Positions 6,803 through 14,316 of a stretch of 55,724 nucleotides of DNA are shown here, in pieces. Each line of letters begins with the position of its first letter. Position 1 is the stretch's first letter. The translations under genes and the position numbers were made by a program. The notes beneath the pieces were generated by a model. It did not search any database and was not told the DNA's origin. It saw only the letters and a program-made list of their open reading frames with translations. This stretch comes from an uncultured bacterium (lineage in GTDB: Bacteria; Chloroflexota; Anaerolineae; J036; Brachytrichaceae), in NCBI GenBank assembly GCA_903921365.1, contig CAIXPS010000033.1, positions 1-55,724 on the forward strand. The letters run 5' to 3'.

Positions 6803-8855
6803 AGGTATTCAGCAATTCGATCAACGAGCGCCATTGTGAGAAATCCGGCGTAATCAGATGAGCGCCAGCGCGAATTAAACGGCGTCGCTTTGTGGTGTTG
6901 AGCCCAAAGCGACGCTCCTCGTTGCTCGCAATCCCCAATGTGGTTGCGCCGTTTCGCCGGCCCAGGCGAATCTCAACCGGCCCGTCGCCGACAACCAGTA
7001 GCCCTCCATCCACGCTATCGGAATTCGCGCCAATCTTATCGAGCAGGAACCTGATCATCTCGTCCTTCGTGTCTGCCCTGCTGCCTGGTTTTGCGCCGTA
7101 GATGCCCTGCTGGCTCTGCATCCCTTGTGGATCGAAAAGGCCTGCGTAACCTAGCAACGTGGCTTCGCGAATGGCATCCGCTTCATCGGTTCCACTGACC
7201 AGGAAGAGCTTGACATCCAAGGCGCGCAACTCTTTAAGAAATGAGAGTGCGCCCTTCATCATGAAATCATCCGAGGTCAACTCGCCGCGTTCAAGCCGCG
7301 CAATCCGGTCGTTCACCATCGCCATCAACGCGGTGTTGTAGGTTTGCTTATAACCCCAGGCGTCGAGGCGCTCCTGCACGGGGGCGATATCAAATTCGGC
7401 AACCAGCTTCACGAGTTCGTCCATCTGGGCGATTGTCTGGATGCCCGTGGATTGTTCGATCAACTGGCGCACCCGGCGCGTCACTTTCTGGAAGAGGCTG
7501 CTGTCCACCGAGTCGTAGCGGCTTCCCAGGATCGCGCGCGCCATGACTGGTTCCATCACAAATTCCCATCCTTGCCGGAGCGTCGAAATGGTGCCATCAT
7601 GGTCAAACACCGCGCACTGGTAGGGAAACCGCTCTGAGTCCCCCTGGGATGGCTGTGTGGTACCGGTAACGATCTCTATATCGCTCTGCAAGGGATCACG
7701 CTGGGCGTGGAATTTAGCGCGGCGCGATTCATCAGCAAGGGTAGGGCAGTAAACATACGATAACTTTTGTGCTGCTTCAACCAGTTCGGGTTCGCTCGCG
7801 GTTCCGGTCTGGTTGATCTTCTGCACCGTAATGGCGGCTGCGAGATTGCCCAGCGTGGCAGACGAGCGCGGGTCAAGCTGAATTGCCCTGCATGCCGCCA
7901 GCATCGCGGTGGCTGCATCGCCTGCGCCAACCGTGTCGGTTGGCCCTGTGATGGTGACGCCAGGAATGATGAACTCGTCGTCACCCTGTCCGGCGAGGAT
8001 GCCATTTTCACCGCGCGTAACAAAATACACTTCGCCGCTGTCGCGGTTGCCGCGGTTGCCGCGGTTGCCGCGCATCAGGCCGCGCAATAGCTTAATCCCC
8101 TCATCATGGCTTGGCACGCTTCGCGCCTGCAGATCGCCATCCCAAGGAGACTCAGAGCGGTATTCGCGGTCGGATTGCGCGAGGTCGAGAACATTGGCAG
8201 CTTCGCGCTGGTTCACTTTCAACGCATTCCGGGCGAAATAATGCACAAAATGACGCGCGTCGACGATATGGCGACCGGCCCAGTGATCGCGTAGTTCGGT
8301 AGACATCGACTGGGCTTGTTCGACAGAACACCAGCCATGTGGGATTTGTTGATTTACGATCAAAAAGTCAATCGCGCTGCGTTTTTCGCATAGGCAATTA
8401 ATCAATAAATCAGACGTTTCTCTTGTAGGCACATTAAAAAGGCCGAAATCAAGACGCTGTTGCTCAACACCATCAAGCAGGGGCTTCCCATAAACTGGTG
8501 TCGCCCAGCCAGTGCGCTGAACCACCAACCCGGATGTGTCTACGCCGAGTTCAGTTAGTTCACGCTTCATCTCACGACCAAACAGATCATCGCCGATGAT
8601 CGCGAAGGCCGTGATGTGTTTGATGCCAAGCGCTTTCAGGTTAACAACGACGTTGCCCGCGCCGCCCGGGCTATAACGTTCCGCCCTGACATGCTGGACC
8701 TGTTTGCCGGTCTCAATTGATGTCTCCGGGATGCTTGCATCAAGCTCCCAATAGGCGTCGATACAAAAATCACCGAGAACACCGATGCGCGCACCGCGCA
8801 CCTTCTCCATGACGTCGGCGATTTCGAGTTGTGTGGGGTAGAGTGTTTTAAACAT
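6747..8855 (-). CDS. Bifunctional PfkB-family sugar kinase / HAD hydrolase fusion
   Basis: A 702-residue fusion. Residues 1-375 are a ribokinase/PfkB domain closest in look to the heptose kinase half of HldE (GVLGDFCIDAYW, SPGGAGNVVVNL, and GPTDTVGAGDAAT with catalytic D313). Residues 412-690 are a HAD-superfamily phosphatase (VFDHDGTIS with D418/D420, FLVSGTDEAD, VVGDGPVEIRLG). Kinase and phosphatase in one chain suggest successive steps on one sugar phosphate. The kinase half carries repeat-derived inserts (WDGDLQARSVPSH, a GNR triplet near 263-271, DPLQSD), and DPQGMQSQQG lies in the HAD half. The C-terminal STRDAKP and stop come from another repeat copy. The start overlaps the end of the upstream deoxyhypusine-synthase-like gene by 8 bases. 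Substrate not determinable. Confidence 0.85.
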   Translation of the reverse strand: MFKTLYPTQLEIADVMEKVRGARIGVLGDFCIDAYWELDASIPETSIETGKQVQHVRAERYSPGGAGNVVVNLKALGIKHITAFAIIGDDLFGREMKRELTELGVDTSGLVVQRTGWATPVYGKPLLDGVEQQRLDFGLFNVPTRETSDLLINCLCEKRSAIDFLIVNQQIPHGWCSVEQAQSMSTELRDHWAGRHIVDARHFVHYFARNALKVNQREAANVLDLAQSDREYRSESPWDGDLQARSVPSHDEGIKLLRGLMRGNRGNRGNRDSGEVYFVTRGENGILAGQGDDEFIIPGVTITGPTDTVGAGDAATAMLAACRAIQLDPRSSATLGNLAAAITVQKINQTGTASEPELVEAAQKLSYVYCPTLADESRRAKFHAQRDPLQSDIEIVTGTTQPSQGDSERFPYQCAVFDHDGTISTLRQGWEFVMEPVMARAILGSRYDSVDSSLFQKVTRRVRQLIEQSTGIQTIAQMDELVKLVAEFDIAPVQERLDAWGYKQTYNTALMAMVNDRIARLERGELTSDDFMMKGALSFLKELRALDVKLFLVSGTDEADAIREATLLGYAGLFDPQGMQSQQGIYGAKPGSRADTKDEMIRFLLDKIGANSDSVDGGLLVVGDGPVEIRLGRRNGATTLGIASNEERRFGLNTTKRRRLIRAGAHLITPDFSQWRSLIELLNTFRSTAPADPLPSTRDAKP
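6749..6773 (-). repeat. Coding 21-bp repeat shared by two convergent genes
   Basis: On the minus strand: GTCCACAAGGGATGC then AAAGCCAT. It encodes the last residues of the kinase/HAD protein (STRDAKP, with the adjacent TAA stop) and, on the plus strand, VMALHPLWT of the mannosidase. One element is read in two genes on opposite strands. Confidence 0.75.
7111..7134 (-). repeat. Coding 21-bp repeat in the HAD domain
   Basis: Minus strand: GATCCACAAGGGATGC then AGAGCCA, translated as DPQGMQSQ in the HAD half of the fusion protein. Confidence 0.7.
7631..7651 (-). repeat. Coding 21-bp repeat (GAGTCC-core type) at the kinase-HAD junction
   Basis: Minus strand CATCCCAGGGGGACTC then AGAGC, exactly 21 bp, translated as SQGDSER in the interdomain linker just before the HAD motif. 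A partial related unit (TCGCTCTGCAAGGGATC) lies at 7681-7697. Confidence 0.6.
8037..8075 (-). repeat. 9-bp tandem repeat inside the kinase domain
   Basis: CGCGGTTGC is iterated three to four times and gives the peptide RGNRGNRGNR. The period of nine keeps the frame; copy-number slippage would add or remove GNR units in a surface loop beside the repeat-derived insert at 8105-8158. Confidence 0.7.
8105..8158 (-). repeat. Two adjacent coding repeat units in the kinase domain
   Basis: Minus strand, from 8158: a 21-bp GAGTCC-type unit in its other orientation, then a 27-bp unit containing CTGCAGGCGCGAAGCG and TGCCAAGC. Together they encode SESPWDGDLQARSVPSH, an insertion relative to ordinary PfkB kinases. 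Confidence 0.7.
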
Positions 8856-9876
8856 GTGTAGTCTGGCGGTATAACTCGGGCAGTGTGATCAGTTGATCGC
8901 CTTGTACGTAATATCCCTGACCGCCAAATGCCTGTGGGATGCGCGTAACGACGCTCTTCTGATCGCGATAGTAATAGGCAAAATGCCGTTCGTTTGTCAT
9001 GGCTTCTGGGAATTGGGGTCTGATGTCAAAGTCTGCCGTGACGAGATTTGCGGACGGCGCATCACCGACATTCGACGCCATTGAGATAGATTTAAGAAAA
9101 ACTTCTGGGCCTATAACTGCTGAGCCCATATTGATGAAAACACCGCCTTCACAGAGCCCGCGCGCGTGTTGCGCGAAGATGTGGAAATCGCGCGCGCTTG
9201 TGCCACCTTTGGCCGCGCCGTCAAAGCTGGGGTGCTGATCAATGACATCGCCGCCGATGATTGCGTGCACGGTCAAGGGAATGCCAGTGCGAAGCGCAGC
9301 GGCAAGCACACTGACTTCAGGGTGAGCAAAGCGATCGGGCGACCCTGCACGCATTACGCGCGGCAGAACCGCTCGTTGGAATTCACCGTCAGTAATCATC
9401 ATTCCAAGCGACTCGCCATATCCCAGGCCGTTGGCATAGCCGTGTTTGATGGCTTCGTTGATATAGGCAAACTCATAGGCCATGCCAAATTCACCTCGAC
9501 CCAGAACATTGGGCACGTACTCGCTGGTTTCTCCAATCAGCGCCAGCTCGAAGTCGTGGATCGTGCCCGCCGTGTTCACGGCATACAGCGTGATAATTCC
9601 GCGCTCCATCCAGTCCGCGATCAACGGGCCAAAACCGTTCTTCAGCAGGTGGGCGCCGCTGAATAAGATTACCGGCCAGCCCTGTTTTCGCGCATGAATG
9701 ATCGCCGCTGCAACCGGCGCGATCATGGCTGCTATATCCGGCGACGCCTTTCCAGCAGCAGTCGCAGTTGCGGGAGTAACGAGCTCATCCCAGTGCACCT
9801 TATTTTTCCGACCTGCAACTGGATAAGTCTGAAGGAGCGAAGTGTCAAAGATTGGATATCTACCTTGGTATGTCAT
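8848..9876 (-). CDS. Deoxyhypusine synthase-like conserved protein
   Basis: A 342-residue protein of a bacterial family that I associate with deoxyhypusine synthase-like NAD-binding folds. Visible motifs are ILFSGAHLLKNGFGP near 78, IHDFELALIG, GRGEFGMAYE, a Gly-rich GYGESLGMM and GGVFINMGSAVIGPEVFLK near the C-terminus. Bacteria lack eIF5A, so if the fold is right the substrate must differ; pairing with a heptose-kinase-like/HAD fusion suggests a carbohydrate role (inference). ATG 9876 is chosen over an upstream frame extension because similarity begins at MTYQGRYPIFD and AAAGGA from an intergenic repeat lies correctly before it. It starts 14 bases after the GH16 stop. Confidence 0.55.
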   Translation of the reverse strand: MTYQGRYPIFDTSLLQTYPVAGRKNKVHWDELVTPATATAAGKASPDIAAMIAPVAAAIIHARKQGWPVILFSGAHLLKNGFGPLIADWMERGIITLYAVNTAGTIHDFELALIGETSEYVPNVLGRGEFGMAYEFAYINEAIKHGYANGLGYGESLGMMITDGEFQRAVLPRVMRAGSPDRFAHPEVSVLAAALRTGIPLTVHAIIGGDVIDQHPSFDGAAKGGTSARDFHIFAQHARGLCEGGVFINMGSAVIGPEVFLKSISMASNVGDAPSANLVTADFDIRPQFPEAMTNERHFAYYYRDQKSVVTRIPQAFGGQGYYVQGDQLITLPELYRQTTHV

Positions 9877-9878
9877 TG

Positions 9879-9898
9879 CCTTGAATCCTTTAGGATTG
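9879..9898 (+). repeat. Intergenic 20-bp repeat, copy 2, acting as stop and ribosome-binding site
   Basis: CCTTGAATCCTTTAGGATTG on the plus strand. Read on the minus strand, the direction of both flanking genes, TCC TAA supplies the GH16 stop codon and AAAGGA immediately after it is the Shine-Dalgarno-like element for ATG 9876. The repeat is therefore the whole junction of two co-transcribed genes. Confidence 0.85.
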
Positions 9899-10741
9899 TT
9901 TTGCATACACGCGCACATAGTCTACAAACATCGCTGCCGGAAAGGTTGTCGAATCATCCGGGTTGCCCGGCCACTCTCCACCGATCGCTAAGTTTAGGAT
10001 TATGCAGAAGGGATGATCGTACACCCATTTCTCGCCCGGGAACAGATGCTGCGGTGTAAAGACGGCATATTGGATTTCGTCAACATAAAACCGGATTTCA
10101 AGCGGTTCCCACTCAATACTAAAGAGATGATAGGCGTCGGTAAATGTTTGAGCGCCGGGTAGTGACATCACTATGGTGTGAGACCGGATGTCAAACGGAC
10201 TGGGGCCATGCACACTGACGTATACCTGTGCGGGGTTGCTTCCGATAAGCTCCATCACATCGATCTCGCCATAGGCAGGCCAGTCCACTTGATCGATGTC
10301 ATTGCCAACCAGCCAGAATGCGGGCCAGACGCCCTTTCCCGATGGCAGACGCATCCGCGCTTCAAACCGCCCGTAACGCTGTTCAAACTTGCCCTGCGTC
10401 TGGATGCGAGCTGAGGTGTAGTGGTTGCCTTTGTAATCTTCTTTTTGTGCCGTGATCACCAGTGCGCCATTGCTGACATGCGCGTTGGTGTTTCTGTTGG
10501 TGTAATGTTGCAATTCACGCTCGCCCCACGCGCCGCCTGTGTCAAAGGACCAGCGTGTTAAATCGGGCAGTGATCCATTCGGACCATTGAATTCGTCAGA
10601 CCAGGTGAGATGCCAGACAGGCGTCTGCGTTTGTTTGGCATCCCCTGAACGCAACGGATGCATCACGAGCTGAATCGCAAGCACAGCCGCTATCAGTGCT
10701 ATAAAGCCGATGTGAGCTCGTTGTATACCTGACACAATCAC
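9890..10741 (-). CDS. Secreted GH16-family beta-glucanase (laminarinase-like)
   Basis: A 283-residue family 16 glycoside hydrolase. An N-terminal signal anchor (about 11-27) is followed by the beta-jelly-roll: WSDEFNGPNGS near 48, GRFEARMRLPSGKGVWPAFWL and the catalytic signature GEIDVMELIG, with nucleophile E159, D161 and acid/base E164. The family hydrolyses beta-1,3 or beta-1,3-1,4 glucans outside the membrane. The most upstream start is GTG 10741, with another GTG two codons later; both keep the hydrophobic segment. The gene ends inside an intergenic repeat and is followed 14 bases later by the deoxyhypusine-synthase-like gene, so the two form an operon. Confidence 0.9.
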   Translation of the reverse strand: MIVSGIQRAHIGFIALIAAVLAIQLVMHPLRSGDAKQTQTPVWHLTWSDEFNGPNGSLPDLTRWSFDTGGAWGERELQHYTNRNTNAHVSNGALVITAQKEDYKGNHYTSARIQTQGKFEQRYGRFEARMRLPSGKGVWPAFWLVGNDIDQVDWPAYGEIDVMELIGSNPAQVYVSVHGPSPFDIRSHTIVMSLPGAQTFTDAYHLFSIEWEPLEIRFYVDEIQYAVFTPQHLFPGEKWVYDHPFCIILNLAIGGEWPGNPDDSTTFPAAMFVDYVRVYAKQS

Positions 10742-10795
10742 TGCGTGTCTAGTTCACCCAAGGGAAGTATGAAATATGAAGTATGGTTTCATAAT

Positions 10796-12094
10796 TCATA
10801 ATTTCTTATTGAAGACCTGATAAGCATTTCCCCGCATGAGAGGTTCGACCAGTCCAAGCGCTTCGCTTTCAGTCAGCCAGGATTCGTCAACCAGTTCGCT
10901 GAGCGCCTGCGCCAAACCCTGTCGCGCGATCTCGGCATGCCCTACAACGTTCTCAACGGCGGTATAGTCGCCGCCAAATGTGAACAGCTTGTTTGCGGGA
11001 ACCGCCATGAGGAATTCTTTCACAAACCGCTTGGTCGCTAATGGGTTGACAATCCATGCCCAGCACAAGTCTACATAGACGTTAGGATACTGTTTTGCCA
11101 GCGCAATCAATTCATCCTGATAGGGATATGCAATGTGCATCAAAACGAAGCGCGCATTTGGGAACTCCGGCAGAATCGGGCAAAGATCCTTCAGGTTTTG
11201 ACTGACACGCTCAAGCGGCATGTACCCGGTGCCTGCGTAGTAACCCGTGTGAAGCTTCACGGGCAAATTGAAGTCGGATGCCCTGCGCACTGTGTGCCGC
11301 CACAGGTGGTCTTGCACCGCCCTCTCTTCAGCAGGGGCAAGCGCTGTTGGGTCCGCGGCATATCGCGCGAACAGAGGCGCGGCGTCAGCAGCGCTGACGT
11401 TCAGGTAATTCAGGCGCCGCTCATAAGCGCTCTGATTCTTGACCGCGACAGCCCGTTGGCCGTAGCTTTCGAAATACCAGTCGATTGCCTGGTAACACTC
11501 GTCGAGTGTGGTGACTGGCAACCCCGTCTCGCGCCGGAGTTGCTGAACGTTCAGTCCGCTGCCCATGTGGACAGTCGAGATGTCCTGCAAAAGGAGATCG
11601 GGGTATTCCGTTTCGCGGAAGCTGCGGTCGAGTGAGTTGACCTGGCAGGTTTCTATGCCGGCGACCTCGCGCAAGACATGGTAGTAATACCCCTTGCGCA
11701 CACCATTTCGCAGCTTGTCGGTGATGATGCCGACGGTTTCAGCCGTGACATCCTCTATGTCGAAGAGCCGCTGGATCGACAGCAGAACTGCCCGGCCATA
11801 GCCTGTCTGCCGGATGCGCGGCCAGTAAGGGGCGAACAGCTTCCACTTATCCTGAGGACTCACGTCGGGTGACGCAAATTGGTTGGCGTTCTGCTGCGAC
11901 ATGCCGGCCACTTTCAGATCATCCAGAGCGTAATGAAGAAACAGATACGCCCAATCATCACACGTAAACAACGGCGCCAGGGACGAAGGCCCAGCCAGAC
12001 GCTGTGATTCTTCGATCAGATGTTCGTGTGTATCGACGAACAAGGTCTGGTTTACCTTCTCTCGAATCGTTGTATGCAGGGTGTTATGGCTCAT
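10796..12094 (-). CDS. Metal-dependent amidohydrolase-superfamily protein
   Basis: A 432-residue TIM-barrel amidohydrolase (Amidohydro_2-like). The first-strand metal motif is DTHEHL (H23, H25); later ligand regions are KLHTGYYAG, VLMHIAYPYQ and FGGDYTAVENV, with the aspartate typical of the last barrel strand. Members of this branch include decarboxylases, lactonases and uronate-isomerase-like enzymes. Its position in a sugar catabolic island fits a lactonase or isomerase role, but the substrate cannot be read off. ATG 12094 is preferred to the TTG one codon earlier and has AAGGTG upstream. The next gene upstream on the strand ends 27 bases before this start. Confidence 0.8.
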   Translation of the reverse strand: MSHNTLHTTIREKVNQTLFVDTHEHLIEESQRLAGPSSLAPLFTCDDWAYLFLHYALDDLKVAGMSQQNANQFASPDVSPQDKWKLFAPYWPRIRQTGYGRAVLLSIQRLFDIEDVTAETVGIITDKLRNGVRKGYYYHVLREVAGIETCQVNSLDRSFRETEYPDLLLQDISTVHMGSGLNVQQLRRETGLPVTTLDECYQAIDWYFESYGQRAVAVKNQSAYERRLNYLNVSAADAAPLFARYAADPTALAPAEERAVQDHLWRHTVRRASDFNLPVKLHTGYYAGTGYMPLERVSQNLKDLCPILPEFPNARFVLMHIAYPYQDELIALAKQYPNVYVDLCWAWIVNPLATKRFVKEFLMAVPANKLFTFGGDYTAVENVVGHAEIARQGLAQALSELVDESWLTESEALGLVEPLMRGNAYQVFNKKL

Positions 12095-12120
12095 CAAATC
12101 ACCTTAGTCCTCTAGTCTAA

Positions 12121-14316
12121 TCACAAAACATAATCGAGCTCATTTCGGTCATCAAAAACGCCTTTCAGGCATATCGCCACGTGATGTTGCAACTCTGGCA
12201 CAATGATCTGGAGCGTGCACGAATGACTTGGATCCTCACAGTCCCCAAGGGATGCAAGGCCATCCGCAAGCGCGAAGCGTGCAGAGCCATCCCTGGTTTC
12301 AACAACGCGATGCAGATCCTTATCTTCTGGCAAAAGGATGATTTTGCTGGGTTGCTGCGGCGGACGCACCGTCAGTGCAATATCCCGGTAAACAGGGACT
12401 TCGTCAAAAAACACCTCAGTGGGGGCGCCAAAGGATAGCCCCGGCGTCAGGTTGACAAGGTGCACGTAAAGATCGCCGTCACGCCTGTTTAATACCAGCT
12501 CGATGCCGGGATGCCCCGCCATCTCAACAAGCGGCAGCCGGCCTATGCCTTTGCGAACCGCAGATGCAATCAGGTCGCGCAACGGGGGCCAATGGGTGTC
12601 AGCATAATCACTCGCCGCTTCACCACTGATAATCAGCACGCTGCCGTCGCCTGATGTCAGCTCGGATAGCCATGGGACGATGGGCGCACCCTGCGCCTCA
12701 CCTGTTATGTACGGGATGAGACAACGGGTGTTGTCGCTCACTGCGAATCGGCGGTGACCCAGTTCAACTACGCGACCGTCCCAGTCCGCTTCGCCGCCGA
12801 AGTAATCTGTTGGGCGAATCGATACGCCTGGCGCATCACCCAGCAGTGTCTCGATCCAGCGCGTATCCCCACCGGTCAATTCAGTGGCGATGAGGAGTAT
12901 GCACCCGCCATCGAGGACATACTGGTGCAACCATTGGGCTGTGTCGAGGCTGAGAGCGGTTGTCTCAGGAAGTATGACGACGTGGTATTGCACCAGCCGG
13001 TTGAGCATCCCGTCATCATGGACAATATCACAAGGGATGTGCGCTTCTTGCAAAAGCTGTTGCATGGCGCGCACTATCTTGTCCTGGTGTTGCGGGTCAA
13101 CGAAGTGATCAAGCCTGCTGGCGAGCACGACGACTTCAGCAACGCTGCTATTGTCGATACACCATGATTGGCGTTCACGAACAAATGCGGCCAGCTTACC
13201 GGCAATATCGGCTTTGGTCTGTGGGATGCTGCCATCTGGCTTTGGGTCGTGCCAGAGGTTGACGCGCGCGCCATGCGCCAGTATGGTCGAAGCTTCCGTT
13301 TTCAGCTGGACCAGCGTGCGTAGTCTTCGCAGAAGTTGTGGCTTCCATTGGACAATGCCCTGCTCGTAGATCATGATATCCGCGGGTTGGCCAGCTGTGC
13401 TGATGTAGGTGGATTCGAACGATGCGCGATGGAGGTTGGGCGTGTTTATGGCGTCCCAACTCAGCCAGTCAACCTGGCCTTGCACGCTTCGCGCCTGTGG
13501 ATGGCCCTGCACGCTGCTTCGCGCTTGCGTATGGCCTTGCGTTCCTTGTGGGTCGCTATGGGCGCGGGATGTGTAAGTTTCGGGCATCGGCTTGCGCACG
13601 TCCTTGAAGAAGTACATAGTGTTGCACGCAAGCAAAATGGCAGGATCGTGCTGTCGAATCGAGCGAGCGATGTGGCTGATGGCGTTGTCCAGCGATTGCT
13701 CGTGAAATTCCTGTAGCTCCATCCATTCCAGCGGTGTGGGGTCGATGGGCATGCGATGACTATACAGCTGCGTGAAGCGCGCCTGGCAATGATCGCAAAA
13801 ACAGTAGCTATCGCGCTTCGGGGGTAGCCACGCGCCATCAATCCAGAAGTGCGCAGGATGATACCGGTCAATAATCTCATGCAGAAGAGGGATGAAAAAC
13901 TCATCTGCCCATGGCCCATTGGCGCAATAGTGCTGCGTCGAGATGGCGCCGCTGCTTGTGACGCAACGCCACTGTGGCACGCTCACCGGCGACTGGCAAT
14001 CAAAGGATGCAGCATAACAGCCGAACGCGACGCCCTCTTTGGCGCAAGCCTCCACCCATTTCTGGAGTGGGTCGCCAATCAAGCCGGGGACAACTGGCGC
14101 AATATCCGATGGATAGCTCGCATATCCAAAACAACCAATCGCGTGGCACTGTGTCGCATCCGGTTTGACACACTGCAGATACCGGCGAATTTGTGCGATG
14201 TCGGTGCCTTTGCCATACTGCTGGGCAGCGTTTTCAGGATGGTGATCCCAGTGGATGCACAGTGCGTTGTAAACACGGCTTTGCGCGCTTCGCGCTTGCG
14301 GACGGCGATGGCTCAT
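12121..14316 (-). CDS. Beta-galactosidase-like glycosidase with trimerisation domain
   Basis: A 731-residue probable glycoside hydrolase. The N-terminal half looks like a TIM barrel (VYNALCIHWDHHPENA, HFWIDGAWLPP, a CDHC cysteine pair). The middle resembles the beta-galactosidase trimerisation/amidotransferase-like domain of GH42 relatives (VVILPETTALS, WLHQYVLDGGCILLIA), followed by a beta-sandwich. No signal peptide. The start ATG overlaps the stop of the Gfo/Idh/MocA gene as ATGA. The first 13 residues, one internal linker (about residues 252-281) and a C-terminal stretch (ARFALADGLASLGD) are translated dispersed repeats, the heaviest load of any gene here. The exact GH family is uncertain. 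Confidence 0.65.
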   Translation of the reverse strand: MSHRRPQARSAQSRVYNALCIHWDHHPENAAQQYGKGTDIAQIRRYLQCVKPDATQCHAIGCFGYASYPSDIAPVVPGLIGDPLQKWVEACAKEGVAFGCYAASFDCQSPVSVPQWRCVTSSGAISTQHYCANGPWADEFFIPLLHEIIDRYHPAHFWIDGAWLPPKRDSYCFCDHCQARFTQLYSHRMPIDPTPLEWMELQEFHEQSLDNAISHIARSIRQHDPAILLACNTMYFFKDVRKPMPETYTSRAHSDPQGTQGHTQARSSVQGHPQARSVQGQVDWLSWDAINTPNLHRASFESTYISTAGQPADIMIYEQGIVQWKPQLLRRLRTLVQLKTEASTILAHGARVNLWHDPKPDGSIPQTKADIAGKLAAFVRERQSWCIDNSSVAEVVVLASRLDHFVDPQHQDKIVRAMQQLLQEAHIPCDIVHDDGMLNRLVQYHVVILPETTALSLDTAQWLHQYVLDGGCILLIATELTGGDTRWIETLLGDAPGVSIRPTDYFGGEADWDGRVVELGHRRFAVSDNTRCLIPYITGEAQGAPIVPWLSELTSGDGSVLIISGEAASDYADTHWPPLRDLIASAVRKGIGRLPLVEMAGHPGIELVLNRRDGDLYVHLVNLTPGLSFGAPTEVFFDEVPVYRDIALTVRPPQQPSKIILLPEDKDLHRVVETRDGSARFALADGLASLGDCEDPSHSCTLQIIVPELQHHVAICLKGVFDDRNELDYVL
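12244..12293 (+). repeat. Coding repeat pair (21+27 bp) near the 3' end of the glycosidase gene
   Basis: Plus strand: a 21-bp-type unit (CCCAAGGGATGCAAGGC), then a 27-bp unit starting CATCCGCAAGCGCGAAG and ending TGCAGAGC, then CATCC. The gene reads it antisense as ARFALADGLASLGD. Confidence 0.75.
13476..13560 (-). repeat. Triple coding repeat (21+30+27 bp) in the glycosidase gene
   Basis: Minus strand, in order: a 21-bp unit (CCCACAAGGAACGCAAGGC), a 30-bp unit (27-bp type with an extra GCA) and a 27-bp unit. All are multiples of three. They encode a Gln/His/Ser-rich linker between residues about 252 and 281 with the motifs DPQGTQGH, TQARSSVQGH and PQARSVQGQ. Confidence 0.8.
14276..14316 (-). 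repeat. Coding repeat covering the start of the glycosidase gene
   Basis: Minus strand: ATGAGCCATCGCCGTC then CGCAAGCGCGAAGCG and CGCAAAGCC. The unit directly follows the start codon and encodes residues 2-13 (SHRRPQARSAQS). Conserved sequence begins only after it. Confidence 0.75.

Noticed and set aside
8848-9918. Longer start of the deoxyhypusine-synthase-like gene at 9918
   Set aside because: The extra residues (including NPKGFKA) are only the translated intergenic repeat and the tail of GH16; AAAGGA fits ATG 9876.
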